36,024 nt of DNA. Source: Candidatus Bipolaricaulota bacterium (GTDB taxonomy: Bacteria > Bipolaricaulota > Bipolaricaulia > Bipolaricaulales > Bipolaricaulaceae). The stretch is from assembly GCA_026418075.1 (NCBI GenBank), contig JAOACA010000003.1:1-36024 (forward strand). Reading direction: 5' to 3'. Under the pieces are notes generated by a model. The model saw only the letters and a list, made by a program, of their open reading frames with translations, ran no database searches and was not told the origin of the DNA. The translations under genes were made by a program, and so were the position numbers. Below are positions 18,409 through 26,927 of the stretch, in pieces. The first letter of the stretch is position 1, and each line of letters opens with the position of its first letter.

Positions 18409-19731
18409 ATGGCGGAGCTTCTCCTCACGGGGGGAACGGTGGTCACCCCGCGCCGGGTGGGCCCCGGGGACATCCTTGTCCGGGAGGGAAAGATCGCCCG
18501 GATCGGGAAGCTCCGCGCCCGGGGGGAGGTCGTCTCCGCCCGGGGGCTCCTCGTCCTCCCCGGGGCGATCGACGCCCACGTCCACCTCGACCTCCCGGTG
18601 GCCGGGACCCGCTCGGCGGACGACTGGCGGAGCGGGACGCTCGCCGCGGCCGCGGGCGGGGTCACCACGGTGATCGACTTCACCCTCGGCTCGCCGGAGG
18701 TCCCGCTTCCGCAGCAGATCGAGCGGCGGATCGCCCAGGCGCGGGAGGCGGCGGTGGATTACGCCCTGCGGGGGGAGATCGTGGGTTGGAGCGCGGACCG
18801 GATGGGAGAACTTGCCCAAGCCGCCGAGCTCGGGGTCCGGTCGTTCAAGTTCTACCTCGCCTACGCCGCAAGCGGCCGGCGGACGGACCTCGGAACCCTC
18901 CGCCGGGCGATGGAGGCGATCCGGAACCTCGGGGGGACGGCGATGGTCCACGCCGAATCCGAGGAGCTTGTGGACCCCCGGGGCGGGCCGTTCCCGGAGG
19001 CCCGGCCGTCCGTTTCCGAGGAGGTGGCGATCGCCGAACTCGGGATCCTCGCCCGGGAGACCGGCTGCCCGACCTACATCGCCCACATCTCGAGCCGCCA
19101 GGGCCTCGCCGCCCTCCGGGCCGCCCAACGGGCCGGGGCCCCCGTGGTCGGGGAAACCTGCCCCCACTACCTCCTCCTCGACGAGGGCGTCTACCGAAGA
19201 CCCGATGGGCACCGGTTCTCCGTCACCCCGCCCCTCCGGACAGGTGCCGACCAGGAGGCCCTGTGGAACACCCTCGCCCGCCGCGCCCTCCAGGCCGTGG
19301 CCACCGACCACTGCCCGTTCCGGAACGACCAGAAGGACCCGTTCCGGGACGACCCCTCCCGGATCCCGTCCGGCCTCCCCGGGGTCGAGCTCCTCCTCCC
19401 CCTCTTCTACTCGGAGGGCGTGGCCGGGGAGCGGATCGGGCTCCGGGACCTCGCGTGGTACCTCGGGGAGGGTCCGGCGCGGGCGTTTGGGCTGTGGCCC
19501 CGGAAGGGGGGGATCCGGGTTGGGGCCGACGCCGACCTCGTCCTCCTCGATCCTGGTGCCAGCTGGACCGTGCACGCCCAGGACCTCCACATGCGGACGG
19601 ACTTCTCCCCCTACGAGGGGCTGCGGGTCCAGGGCCGGGTGGTGGGCGTCCTCTCCCGGGGGGAGTGGCTCGTCCGCGATGGGGAGCTCCTCGCCCGGCC
19701 CGGTCGCGGGCGGTTCCTCCCCTGGCCCTAG
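18409..19731 (+). CDS. Dihydropyrimidinase / hydantoinase family amidohydrolase
   Basis: LLLTGGTVVTPRRVGPGDILVREGKIARIG, PGAIDAHVHLDLP, VRSFKFYLAY (carbamylated Lys), YIAHISS, VGETCPHYLLLDE, AVATDHCPF. Confidence 0.93.
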   Translation: MAELLLTGGTVVTPRRVGPGDILVREGKIARIGKLRARGEVVSARGLLVLPGAIDAHVHLDLPVAGTRSADDWRSGTLAAAAGGVTTVIDFTLGSPEVPLPQQIERRIAQAREAAVDYALRGEIVGWSADRMGELAQAAELGVRSFKFYLAYAASGRRTDLGTLRRAMEAIRNLGGTAMVHAESEELVDPRGGPFPEARPSVSEEVAIAELGILARETGCPTYIAHISSRQGLAALRAAQRAGAPVVGETCPHYLLLDEGVYRRPDGHRFSVTPPLRTGADQEALWNTLARRALQAVATDHCPFRNDQKDPFRDDPSRIPSGLPGVELLLPLFYSEGVAGERIGLRDLAWYLGEGPARAFGLWPRKGGIRVGADADLVLLDPGASWTVHAQDLHMRTDFSPYEGLRVQGRVVGVLSRGEWLVRDGELLARPGRGRFLPWP

Positions 19732-19777
19732 GTCGCCCCCCCTCGGGTAGAATGCTTTGCTCCAAAAGGAGGAATCG

Positions 19778-20464
19778 TTGGGTAAGAAGATTTTGGTCGT
19801 CGCTATAGCCGCTCTAGGGGTACTGGCGCTGGGGGCCGAGGAGGAACAGCTCGGAGGCCTGGGCCATGGTGGATTTCTGGCCGGGGTCCTCCCCCTGGAG
19901 TTCGCCCCCCTCAACGAGGCCCTGTCCGCCGCGGGCTACCCGACCGTGGCAGGCCCGATGCTCGTCTTTGGGGGCGGGGGCTCGGGCGGGGTCCTTGGCG
20001 GGGCCGTGTTCGGGGGGCTCGGGCTCGGGGGGACCCTGACCGCAATCGAGGGCGAAAAGCGAACGGACCTCGAGCTCGGCTTCGGCGGGATGACGATCGA
20101 GCTCGTTCGCCCGGCGGGGAAGACGGCCCTCCTCGGGCTAGGGCTGGCCCTGGGGGGAGGAAGCCTCGACCTCACGGCCCGCGCCCGGAGGCCCGCCGAC
20201 TTCGCCGACGCCCTCGCCAACCCGCCCGTGAGCCAGCTCAGCCTCAGGTTCCTCGGGGGCCTGGGCTACTTCCGAATCGGGTTCCAGGTCCTCCCCTGGC
20301 TCGCCGTGGACGGGTGGGCCGGGTACTTCCTCACCTTCCCCGTGGGGTGGGAGGAGGGGGGGCGGGAGATCGCGGGACCTAGAGTGGAATTGCGCGCACC
20401 GTTCTTCGGGATCCGGATCTCATTCGGAGGGATTGGGCTCCCTGAGGAGCCGCCCGCGCAGTAG
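19778..20464 (+). CDS. Secreted Gly-rich beta-strand protein, unknown function
   Basis: Signal peptide KKILVVAIAALGVLALGA; TTG start with SD AAAGGAGG; TAGAAT at 19748-19753. Confidence 0.65.
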   Translation: MGKKILVVAIAALGVLALGAEEEQLGGLGHGGFLAGVLPLEFAPLNEALSAAGYPTVAGPMLVFGGGGSGGVLGGAVFGGLGLGGTLTAIEGEKRTDLELGFGGMTIELVRPAGKTALLGLGLALGGGSLDLTARARRPADFADALANPPVSQLSLRFLGGLGYFRIGFQVLPWLAVDGWAGYFLTFPVGWEEGGREIAGPRVELRAPFFGIRISFGGIGLPEEPPAQ

Positions 20465-20510
20465 GTTCAAGCGATCGCGGTCGTGGGGAGTCCAAGGGGA
20501 ACCCCTACGT

Positions 20511-21026
20511 CTACTTCGTGAGGTCCCAGGCGGCGAGGACCTCGCCCAGGAAGAGGGTGTGGAGGTCGCCCCGGGCGTAGTACCTGGCCTGGATCCCGTC
20601 GTCGAGGATCCCCTCGGGCCGGAGCTCGGCCCGGGCCACGACCCGGCACTCATAGGCGACGGAGCAGTCGAGGAGTAGAGGAACCCGGACCGCGGTTCCG
20701 GGCGCGGTCCGGAGCCCGAGCTCCCGGAACTTGTCGAGGTCCCGCCCCGACTGGCTTCCGCAGAACGCGAGCTCCTCCGCCATCGTCCCAAAGGGCACTG
20801 CGACGACGAACTCCCCCGTCTCCCGGAGCAGCCCGTGGGTGTACCGGGAGGGGCGGACGAGGACGTGGGCCACGGGCCGAGACCACACCGTCCCAAGCTG
20901 GAACCAGCCGATCGTCATCGCGTTGGGTTTCCCGGAAGCATCCGCGGCCACGAGGAACGCCCCGCCCCCGTGGAGCACCTGCTCCTGAACCTCGGCAAAC
21001 CGCTCCCAAGGATGGACCTGCTTCAT
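20511..21026 (-). CDS. Flavin reductase-like FMN-binding protein
   Basis: AFLVAADASGKPNAMTIGWFQLGTVWSRPVAHVLVRPSRYTHGLLRETGEFVVAVP; ATGA overlap with the upstream kinase gene. Confidence 0.88.
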   Translation of the reverse strand: MKQVHPWERFAEVQEQVLHGGGAFLVAADASGKPNAMTIGWFQLGTVWSRPVAHVLVRPSRYTHGLLRETGEFVVAVPFGTMAEELAFCGSQSGRDLDKFRELGLRTAPGTAVRVPLLLDCSVAYECRVVARAELRPEGILDDGIQARYYARGDLHTLFLGEVLAAWDLTK

Positions 21027-22747
21027 TGACTCCTCCTCCACGTGGCCCGCTCGAACGGGCTCGGGTAGTAGGCCCCGAGGATCCCCCCGCCGATGAACTC
21101 CCGGAGGATCGACGTCGCCGGGATCTCGTCCCCCGGGTAGGGGACGAACCAGCGGAGCTCCTCCAGCAGCCGCTCCGCGGTGAGGCGGAGCTTGGGGTGC
21201 CGGACCTGGAGGAGGAGGGGCTCGGCCCGCGCCCGGAGGACGGACCACTCGTAGACGAGGGCGGAGTTGAACATCACGTCCGCCTGGCCCTGGTAGGGGA
21301 ACACGAACCGCTTCTCCCCCCGCCGGACGTTGTCCCATAGCTTCAGGGTCTGCTCGGCCCCGTAGCCGCGGAACGCCGCGTCGCGGACGATCCGCCGCAG
21401 GAGCCGGTTGTCGGTGGTGGACATCCGGACGTGGTCGTCGAGGTTGAGCTGGGTGAGGGCCGAGGCGTAGATCCGGAACGCCCGCTCCTCCAGCCCGGGC
21501 GGGAGAACGGCCGGGTTCAGGGCGTGGAGCCCCTCCACGAGGAGGATCCCGTCCCGCCCGAGCCCGAGCTCAGCCCCCTCCTCCCGGGTCCCGGAGGCGA
21601 AGTTGAACCGGGGAAGCCGCACCTTCCGCCCACCCAAAAGCTCCGCCACATGGCGGTGGAAGAGGGGGACCTCGACGGCGGAGAGGTCGTCGAAATCGGT
21701 GAGCCCCCGGCGGGCCATCTCCTCCCGGGGGAGGAAGTAGTCGTCCATCGAGATCGGGTACGGTCGGAGCCCCAGGGCGAGGAGCTGGATCGCGAGCCGC
21801 TTCGTGAACGTGGTCTTTCCCGAGGACGAGGGGCCGGCGATGAGGACGAGGCGGGGGGAAGCGGGGTGGTTCGCGATCGCCTCGGCGATCCGGGCGATCC
21901 GCCCGCTGTGGAGGGCCTCGGAGACGAGGATGAGCTCGGTCATCCGCCCCGTCCGGATCGCCTCGTTCACGGTGTGGGCGTCGTAGACCCCGAGGAGATC
22001 GAGCCACCGCCCGTACTCCTCGAACACCTGGAGGAGGGCCGAGTAGTCCTCGGCCGGGGCGAGCTCGGTCGGCTTCTCCCGCCGGGGGAAGCGGAGGACG
22101 AACCCGTGGGGGTACGGCGCGAGCGCGAAGTACCGGAGGTACCCCGCCGAGGGGACCATGGGCCCAAAGAGGTAGTCCTCGAAGCTCCCCAGGCGGTAGA
22201 GGGGAATTGCCGAACCTGCTCCGGCCTGGGCGAGGAGCGCGGCCTTGTTCGTGAGGCCCTGGGCCCGGAGCCGCTCCTGGGCCAGGGGGAGCGGAACCTC
22301 CTCCCGGAGGATGGGGACGTCCCTCCGGACGAGCTCCCGCATCCGGGCCTCGATCCGGGCGAGCTCCTCCCCAGTGAACGGAGGCCGGCCGGCCACCCGG
22401 CAGTAGTAGCCCCCAAACGGGGCGGAGTGGTCGATGATCAGGCGGACCCCGGGGAAGAGGTCGGCCGCCGCGGCCAGGAGGAGGAAGCTCAAGGAGCGGG
22501 TGTAGATCCGGATCCCCTCCGAGTCGGTGAGGAACACGGGGCGTACCGAGGCGTCCTCGTGGAGGGGGTAGGAGAGCTCCCGGAGCTCGCCCCCCACGAC
22601 GGCGGCGACCGCCGGGACGAGGGGGTCGGGGTACGCCGCCTGGACGAACTCGGCAAGGGCCGTTCCGGCCGGCCCCTCGAAGGCCCGGCCGTCGGGGAAG
22701 ACCGCCTGGACCGTCCGCCGCCGCTCCGCGGGCACCACCTGCGCCAT
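21023..22747 (-). CDS. TGS/ThrRS-SAD-like domain fused to uridine kinase/phosphoribulokinase-like kinase
   Basis: N-terminal TGS-like VQAVFPDGRAFEGPAGTALAEFV; SAD-like HSAPFGGYYCRVAGRPPFTGEELARIEARM; kinase P-loop IAGPSSSGKTTFTKRLA and SMDDYFLPREE. Confidence 0.9.
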   Translation of the reverse strand: MAQVVPAERRRTVQAVFPDGRAFEGPAGTALAEFVQAAYPDPLVPAVAAVVGGELRELSYPLHEDASVRPVFLTDSEGIRIYTRSLSFLLLAAAADLFPGVRLIIDHSAPFGGYYCRVAGRPPFTGEELARIEARMRELVRRDVPILREEVPLPLAQERLRAQGLTNKAALLAQAGAGSAIPLYRLGSFEDYLFGPMVPSAGYLRYFALAPYPHGFVLRFPRREKPTELAPAEDYSALLQVFEEYGRWLDLLGVYDAHTVNEAIRTGRMTELILVSEALHSGRIARIAEAIANHPASPRLVLIAGPSSSGKTTFTKRLAIQLLALGLRPYPISMDDYFLPREEMARRGLTDFDDLSAVEVPLFHRHVAELLGGRKVRLPRFNFASGTREEGAELGLGRDGILLVEGLHALNPAVLPPGLEERAFRIYASALTQLNLDDHVRMSTTDNRLLRRIVRDAAFRGYGAEQTLKLWDNVRRGEKRFVFPYQGQADVMFNSALVYEWSVLRARAEPLLLQVRHPKLRLTAERLLEELRWFVPYPGDEIPATSILREFIGGGILGAYYPSPFERATWRRSQ

Positions 22748-22892
22748 GGACCCGAATTGTACGTCGCAGCCCATGGACCAGCGGGCGAGGGGACCCGACC
22801 CGGCGGCGGAAACTCCCCCAATAGAACGTGTGGAGCTCGTGGTCGTCCACCTTCCCCCCACGGTAGAATGGTTGCGAGTGGAGGTGAACGCG

Positions 22893-23282
22893 ATGAAGCT
22901 ACTGTCAAGGTTGGTCGCGGGAGGCGGGGTGGCGGCGTTCTTCTTCTTCTCCTGGGTCATCATGACCCTGTGGAACAGTATCGTCGCCGGGTACCTCGAG
23001 CTCGCCAAACCCCTCAACTACCTCCAGACCTGCGGCTTGTGGTTCATGCTCATCCTCCTCTTCGCCTGGACCGGGATCGCCGTCCGGTGGACGTTCCGCC
23101 GGGCGTGGTTCCCGGAACGCCACCGCGACGAGCTGGACCGGGAGATCGAGCGGCGGATCAAGCGGCGGCTCGCCCGGTGGGCGGGGTCGGACGAGGACGC
23201 GGACTGGGGCGAGCTCGAGGAGCGGCTCGAAAAGAAGATCAAGGCGAAGTTCCGGGAGTGGCTCGAAGAGGAGAAAAAGTAG
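22893..23282 (+). CDS. Small two-TM membrane protein with a charged coiled C-terminus
   Basis: MKLLSRLVAGGGVAAFFFFSWVIMTLWNSIVAGYLEL...; TAGAAT at 22864-22869 and SD GGAGGTG upstream. Confidence 0.7.
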   Translation: MKLLSRLVAGGGVAAFFFFSWVIMTLWNSIVAGYLELAKPLNYLQTCGLWFMLILLFAWTGIAVRWTFRRAWFPERHRDELDREIERRIKRRLARWAGSDEDADWGELEERLEKKIKAKFREWLEEEKK

Positions 23283-24545
23283 CTATTCTGCCCGGCGTAC
23301 GGTGAGGCGACCCTTCTCCTCCCCCACCACCTGGACCCGATCCCCCTTCCGAACCGGCTCTCCTTCGGCCCGCGCCCGCCAGTACTCCCCCTTCACGAGG
23401 ACCCACCCCTCCGGGGCGAGATCGTCCTTGGCCACGCCCTCCAAGCCCACCATCGTCGTGAGCGGCCGCGGCCGCCTCCGCTGGGCCAGGAGCCCCTTGG
23501 AGGCCACGAAAAGGAACAGCAGCGTGAGCGCCCCCACCGTGACCCCGACCGTGACCCACGAAAGCCGCAAGCCCGTCCCCTCGAGCTCAAATAGGGAAAA
23601 CGACCCCAAAAGCAAACTCACCACCCCCCCTACGGTGAGGAGTCCCTCGGTGGACGCCACCGCGTCGAGCACCATGAGCAGAACCCCAAACAGAACAAGC
23701 CCGAGCCCCGCCACGCTCACCGGGAGAACCTGGAGCCCAAGGAGCGCCAACAGGAGCGAGATCCCGCCCCCGACAAGGCCGATCCCGATCCCCGGAGTGA
23801 AGAACTCGTAGATCAGGCCGTAGATCCCCAGGAGCAAGAGGATGTAGACGAGGTTGGGGTCGGCAAGGTAGGAAAGGAGGCGCTCCCGGACCGTCATCCC
23901 CACCTCCCGCACCGGGAGCCCGGCCGTCCGGAGGACCCGGCCATCCCGAAGCCGGTAGCCCTCAAGCGACGAGAGGAGAGCCGGGAACGAGTCGGCGAGC
24001 AGTTCGATCACCCCGAGGTCCAGCGCCTCCTTCGCGGTGAGGGTGGCCGACTCCCGCACCGCCCGCTCCGCCCAGTCCGCGTTCCGGCCCCGGAGCTCGG
24101 CCAGGGACCGGATTCGAGACGCGGCGTCGTTGACCGCCTTCCGGACCGCGGGGTCGTCGGCCTTGGCCCCTTCCCCGGTCAGGGCCACGGGGTGGGCCGC
24201 GCCGGTGCTCGTCCCCGGGGCCATCGCCGCCACGTCGCCGGCAAGGAGGATGAACGTCCCCGCCGAGGCGGCCCGGGCTCCAGGGGGACCCACCCACACG
24301 GCCACGGGCACCTTCGAGGCGAGGATCGCCTCCACAATCTCCTTCATCGCCGTGTCGAGGCCGCCGGGCGTGTCGAGGACGAGGACGACCAGGGTGGCTC
24401 CCCGGCGCGCGGCCTCCCCCAGGCCCCGGACGACGTAGCCGCTCGTGGCCGGGTTCACCGTCCCGTCCAGGGACAGGCGCACCACCTCCCCGGCCCCCAG
24501 GAAGCCGAGGAGCAGCACCAGGACCACAACAGGGATCCGCCGCAT
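23283..24545 (-). CDS. NfeD/ClpP-class membrane serine protease (1510-N-like)
   Basis: VVRLSLDGTVNPATSGYVVRGLGEAARRGATLVVLVLDTPGGLDTAMKEIV, RAASAGTFILLAGDVAAMAPGTSTGAAHPV, multiple TM helices, C-terminal NfeD OB-like domain. Confidence 0.92.
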   Translation of the reverse strand: MRRIPVVVLVLLLGFLGAGEVVRLSLDGTVNPATSGYVVRGLGEAARRGATLVVLVLDTPGGLDTAMKEIVEAILASKVPVAVWVGPPGARAASAGTFILLAGDVAAMAPGTSTGAAHPVALTGEGAKADDPAVRKAVNDAASRIRSLAELRGRNADWAERAVRESATLTAKEALDLGVIELLADSFPALLSSLEGYRLRDGRVLRTAGLPVREVGMTVRERLLSYLADPNLVYILLLLGIYGLIYEFFTPGIGIGLVGGGISLLLALLGLQVLPVSVAGLGLVLFGVLLMVLDAVASTEGLLTVGGVVSLLLGSFSLFELEGTGLRLSWVTVGVTVGALTLLFLFVASKGLLAQRRRPRPLTTMVGLEGVAKDDLAPEGWVLVKGEYWRARAEGEPVRKGDRVQVVGEEKGRLTVRRAE

Positions 24546-24637
24546 CGGGTTCATTGTACCGGGATCTCCCCACGGGCACGGGAGCCATAGGCTAGGCCCG
24601 CGGAGAGCCGCTACAATGGCGCCCAAAAGGAGGGCCC

Positions 24638-24796
24638 ATGGCCGAACGGATTCGGGTCCGGGGCGAGCTCGCCGGGATGTTCTGGTTTGCGGGGTGGCTG
24701 TTCACCCTCGCCTACACCGGGCTTCTCTGGTGGCAGGCGATCCTCGCCCTCGTGATCTGGCCCTACTACCTCGGCGCCAAGCTCAGGTTGCCCTGA
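24638..24796 (+). CDS. 52-aa membrane protein
   Basis: MAERIRVRGELAGMFWFAGWLFTLAYTGLLWWQAILALVIWPYYLGAKLRLP; TACAAT at 24612-24617 and SD AAAAGGAGGG upstream; absent from the ORF track because of length. Confidence 0.65.
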   Translation: MAERIRVRGELAGMFWFAGWLFTLAYTGLLWWQAILALVIWPYYLGAKLRLP

Positions 24797-24814
24797 GGCC
24801 GAGAACGCCCTCCC

Positions 24815-25702
24815 TCAGCGCACGAGGGGGAGGATCTTGGCCACGAGGCCGTCGAGGGCCTTGCCCAGGGCTTCCCCCCACGGGGCGGTCCCGAACGCCG
24901 GGCTCCCCACCACGAGCTCCACCGCCGCCGCGGCCCCAATCGTAAACGTCCGCGTCGCGATGGGCAGCGGGTTGGGTACCCGGTAGAGCTCGGCCACGTA
25001 GTCCCCCGGCCCCGCCGCGGGCGGGAACAGCTGGTTCCAGGTCCAGGTCACGCAGGGCGTCGCCACCGTGGACGAGGCCACGGGGGAAGTCCAGCTCGGG
25101 GTGGGGGACGCCACGGGGTGGATCACGACGTAGAACGCGTTCGGAGGGGAGGGATCCCGGTACCCCAGGGTCACCGCCTCCCCGCTCCAGTACACCCCCT
25201 TGTCCGTCCGGAACCCACCCAAGCACACGTCGATCGGGAAGTGGAGAGCGACCTCGACCGACGTGGGACCGGCGGCCTCGCCCCGGGCCCGCACCACCTC
25301 GCCGCTTCCGACCGCGAGCTTGAGGACCTCGGCCCGGAGCTCGGCCGTCACCGACGCCCCGCGGACCGTGAACAGGAACAGGGTGAAGGCCATCGTCACC
25401 GCTTGGAACTTCTCCACCGCGGGGAGGAGGAGGACCTCCGCCCCGAGGGCCCGCGCCGCGCGGATCCACGCCTCCCGGCCCGGGAGGAGCCCGTTCTGAA
25501 CAGCCCACGCCTGGAGCGCCCCCGGGGGAACGACGAGAAGCCCCTCCCGGGAGAGCCGGCCAGAGAGCATGTCCCCAAGGCCCAGGCCCAGGTTCGCCAG
25601 GCCTGTCCCCGCCTCATCGGCCACCGGGGCCACGGCGACGACCGGCGCTCCAGCGCCCGCCGCCGCAAGCCCCACGACCAGCGCGACCACCAGCCCCTTC
25701 AT
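24815..25702 (-). CDS. Secreted protein of unknown function
   Basis: Signal peptide MKGLVVALVVGLAAAGAGA; TATAAT on the minus strand at 25727-25722, so the start is 25702, not the 25741 of the ORF track. Confidence 0.7.
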   Translation of the reverse strand: MKGLVVALVVGLAAAGAGAPVVAVAPVADEAGTGLANLGLGLGDMLSGRLSREGLLVVPPGALQAWAVQNGLLPGREAWIRAARALGAEVLLLPAVEKFQAVTMAFTLFLFTVRGASVTAELRAEVLKLAVGSGEVVRARGEAAGPTSVEVALHFPIDVCLGGFRTDKGVYWSGEAVTLGYRDPSPPNAFYVVIHPVASPTPSWTSPVASSTVATPCVTWTWNQLFPPAAGPGDYVAELYRVPNPLPIATRTFTIGAAAAVELVVGSPAFGTAPWGEALGKALDGLVAKILPLVR

Positions 25703-25774
25703 CGCGACCACCTCCGCGCCCATTATAGGCCGCCGCTCCAAGGGAGCCCTGGCCTTGTCTTTCGAGAGGTGCGT

Positions 25775-26794
25775 CTACAGATTTGCAAGGCGCGGAAAGC
25801 GGGTCCCCGCACCTTGCCCCGCCGGGGCGCTGAACATCTGGGTGAAGAAGCGGAGGATTTCCCGCCGGGCTTCTTCCTCCTCGGCGCGCTGGAGCGCGGT
25901 TTTGGGCCCCGCCTGGGCCGCGCTCACCTCCCGCCCCCAGTAGAACCCGTGGGGGCAGGAGGTCGCGGTGTACACCCAAACCTCCCGGTCCAAGGCCAGT
26001 AGCCTCTCGATCAGGGGCTGAACGAGGAGATGGGGCACCTGTTCGTCGGCCAGGCTCGTCAGAAAGAGGGTAGGAACGAGAATTTTCTCGGCCTGGGCTT
26101 CGATGGAGTGCTCGCGCATCACCGCCCGTGCCGCCTCCTCCGAACCCGTCCTCCGCACCAACCCTTGGTAGAGCTGTCGGCCGTTTCTCACGATGGATTC
26201 CCGAACCGAAGGCGGAAGAAGGGAAAGGGGCGGAACGCCAGGGTCCCCCAGCATGTATACGAACGGGTCCGTCATCCACGGCGAGCCCACCGCTACCGCC
26301 CGGATCTCGGTCCCCATGAGCTGGGCAGCCCGCAGGGCGAGGTGCCCACCGTGGCTTCCCCCCAACACCCCCACCCGCGCCGGATCCACCCGGGGAAGAG
26401 CCTTGGCGAAACGAATCCCCGCCACCACGTCCTCTTCCTCCAGGCCAAAGAAACCCGCGCGGTACGTGATGGCAAGAACCGCCCACGGCTGTTCGTTGAG
26501 CAGGGCCACGGTCGGGTTCCCCGTGGGAGCGGCCATCGTCCGCAGGTACCCGTAGCTCTTCTCTTCGTTCCCCCCATGGATCGTCACCACGATCGGAACC
26601 GGACCGTCCCCTGAGGGCATGGAGAGAACGGCGCGGAACATGCGGCCGCCGGCCCCGGGGTACTCGAGTTCGATCACCTCGCGGTTCCCCACCACCTCCC
26701 CTCGGGGTAGCACGGGGGCCGCCGCACTGGCGAACAGGATGAGGAGCGCGACGGCCACGGAGGGCAAGACCAGACGGGAATCCACAATCTTCAA
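25775..26794 (-). CDS. Alpha/beta hydrolase, S9 prolyl-oligopeptidase-like
   Basis: VPIVVTIHGGNEEKSYGY..., GVLGGSHGGHLALRAA (GxSxGG nucleophile elbow), PTLFLTSLADEQVP (Asp), CPHGFYW (His); TTG start. Confidence 0.8.
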   Translation of the reverse strand: MKIVDSRLVLPSVAVALLILFASAAAPVLPRGEVVGNREVIELEYPGAGGRMFRAVLSMPSGDGPVPIVVTIHGGNEEKSYGYLRTMAAPTGNPTVALLNEQPWAVLAITYRAGFFGLEEEDVVAGIRFAKALPRVDPARVGVLGGSHGGHLALRAAQLMGTEIRAVAVGSPWMTDPFVYMLGDPGVPPLSLLPPSVRESIVRNGRQLYQGLVRRTGSEEAARAVMREHSIEAQAEKILVPTLFLTSLADEQVPHLLVQPLIERLLALDREVWVYTATSCPHGFYWGREVSAAQAGPKTALQRAEEEEARREILRFFTQMFSAPAGQGAGTRFPRLANL

Positions 26795-26927
26795 GGGGAC
26801 TTCGGTCTCCGCTTCTTCCCAGAACCGACAAGGGCCGCACGCATCATGGGCACATTCATTATTCTATTTCTACGGCGGAGCAGTCACCAGGAGAAGAGTC
26901 GGACCTGGGGCTCTAGAGTAAGGGAGG

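Noticed and set aside
25703-25741. Upstream start (MERRPIMGAEVVA) for the secreted protein at 24815
   Set aside because: The TATAAT element (25727-25722) lies inside this extension and the signal peptide begins at 25702.
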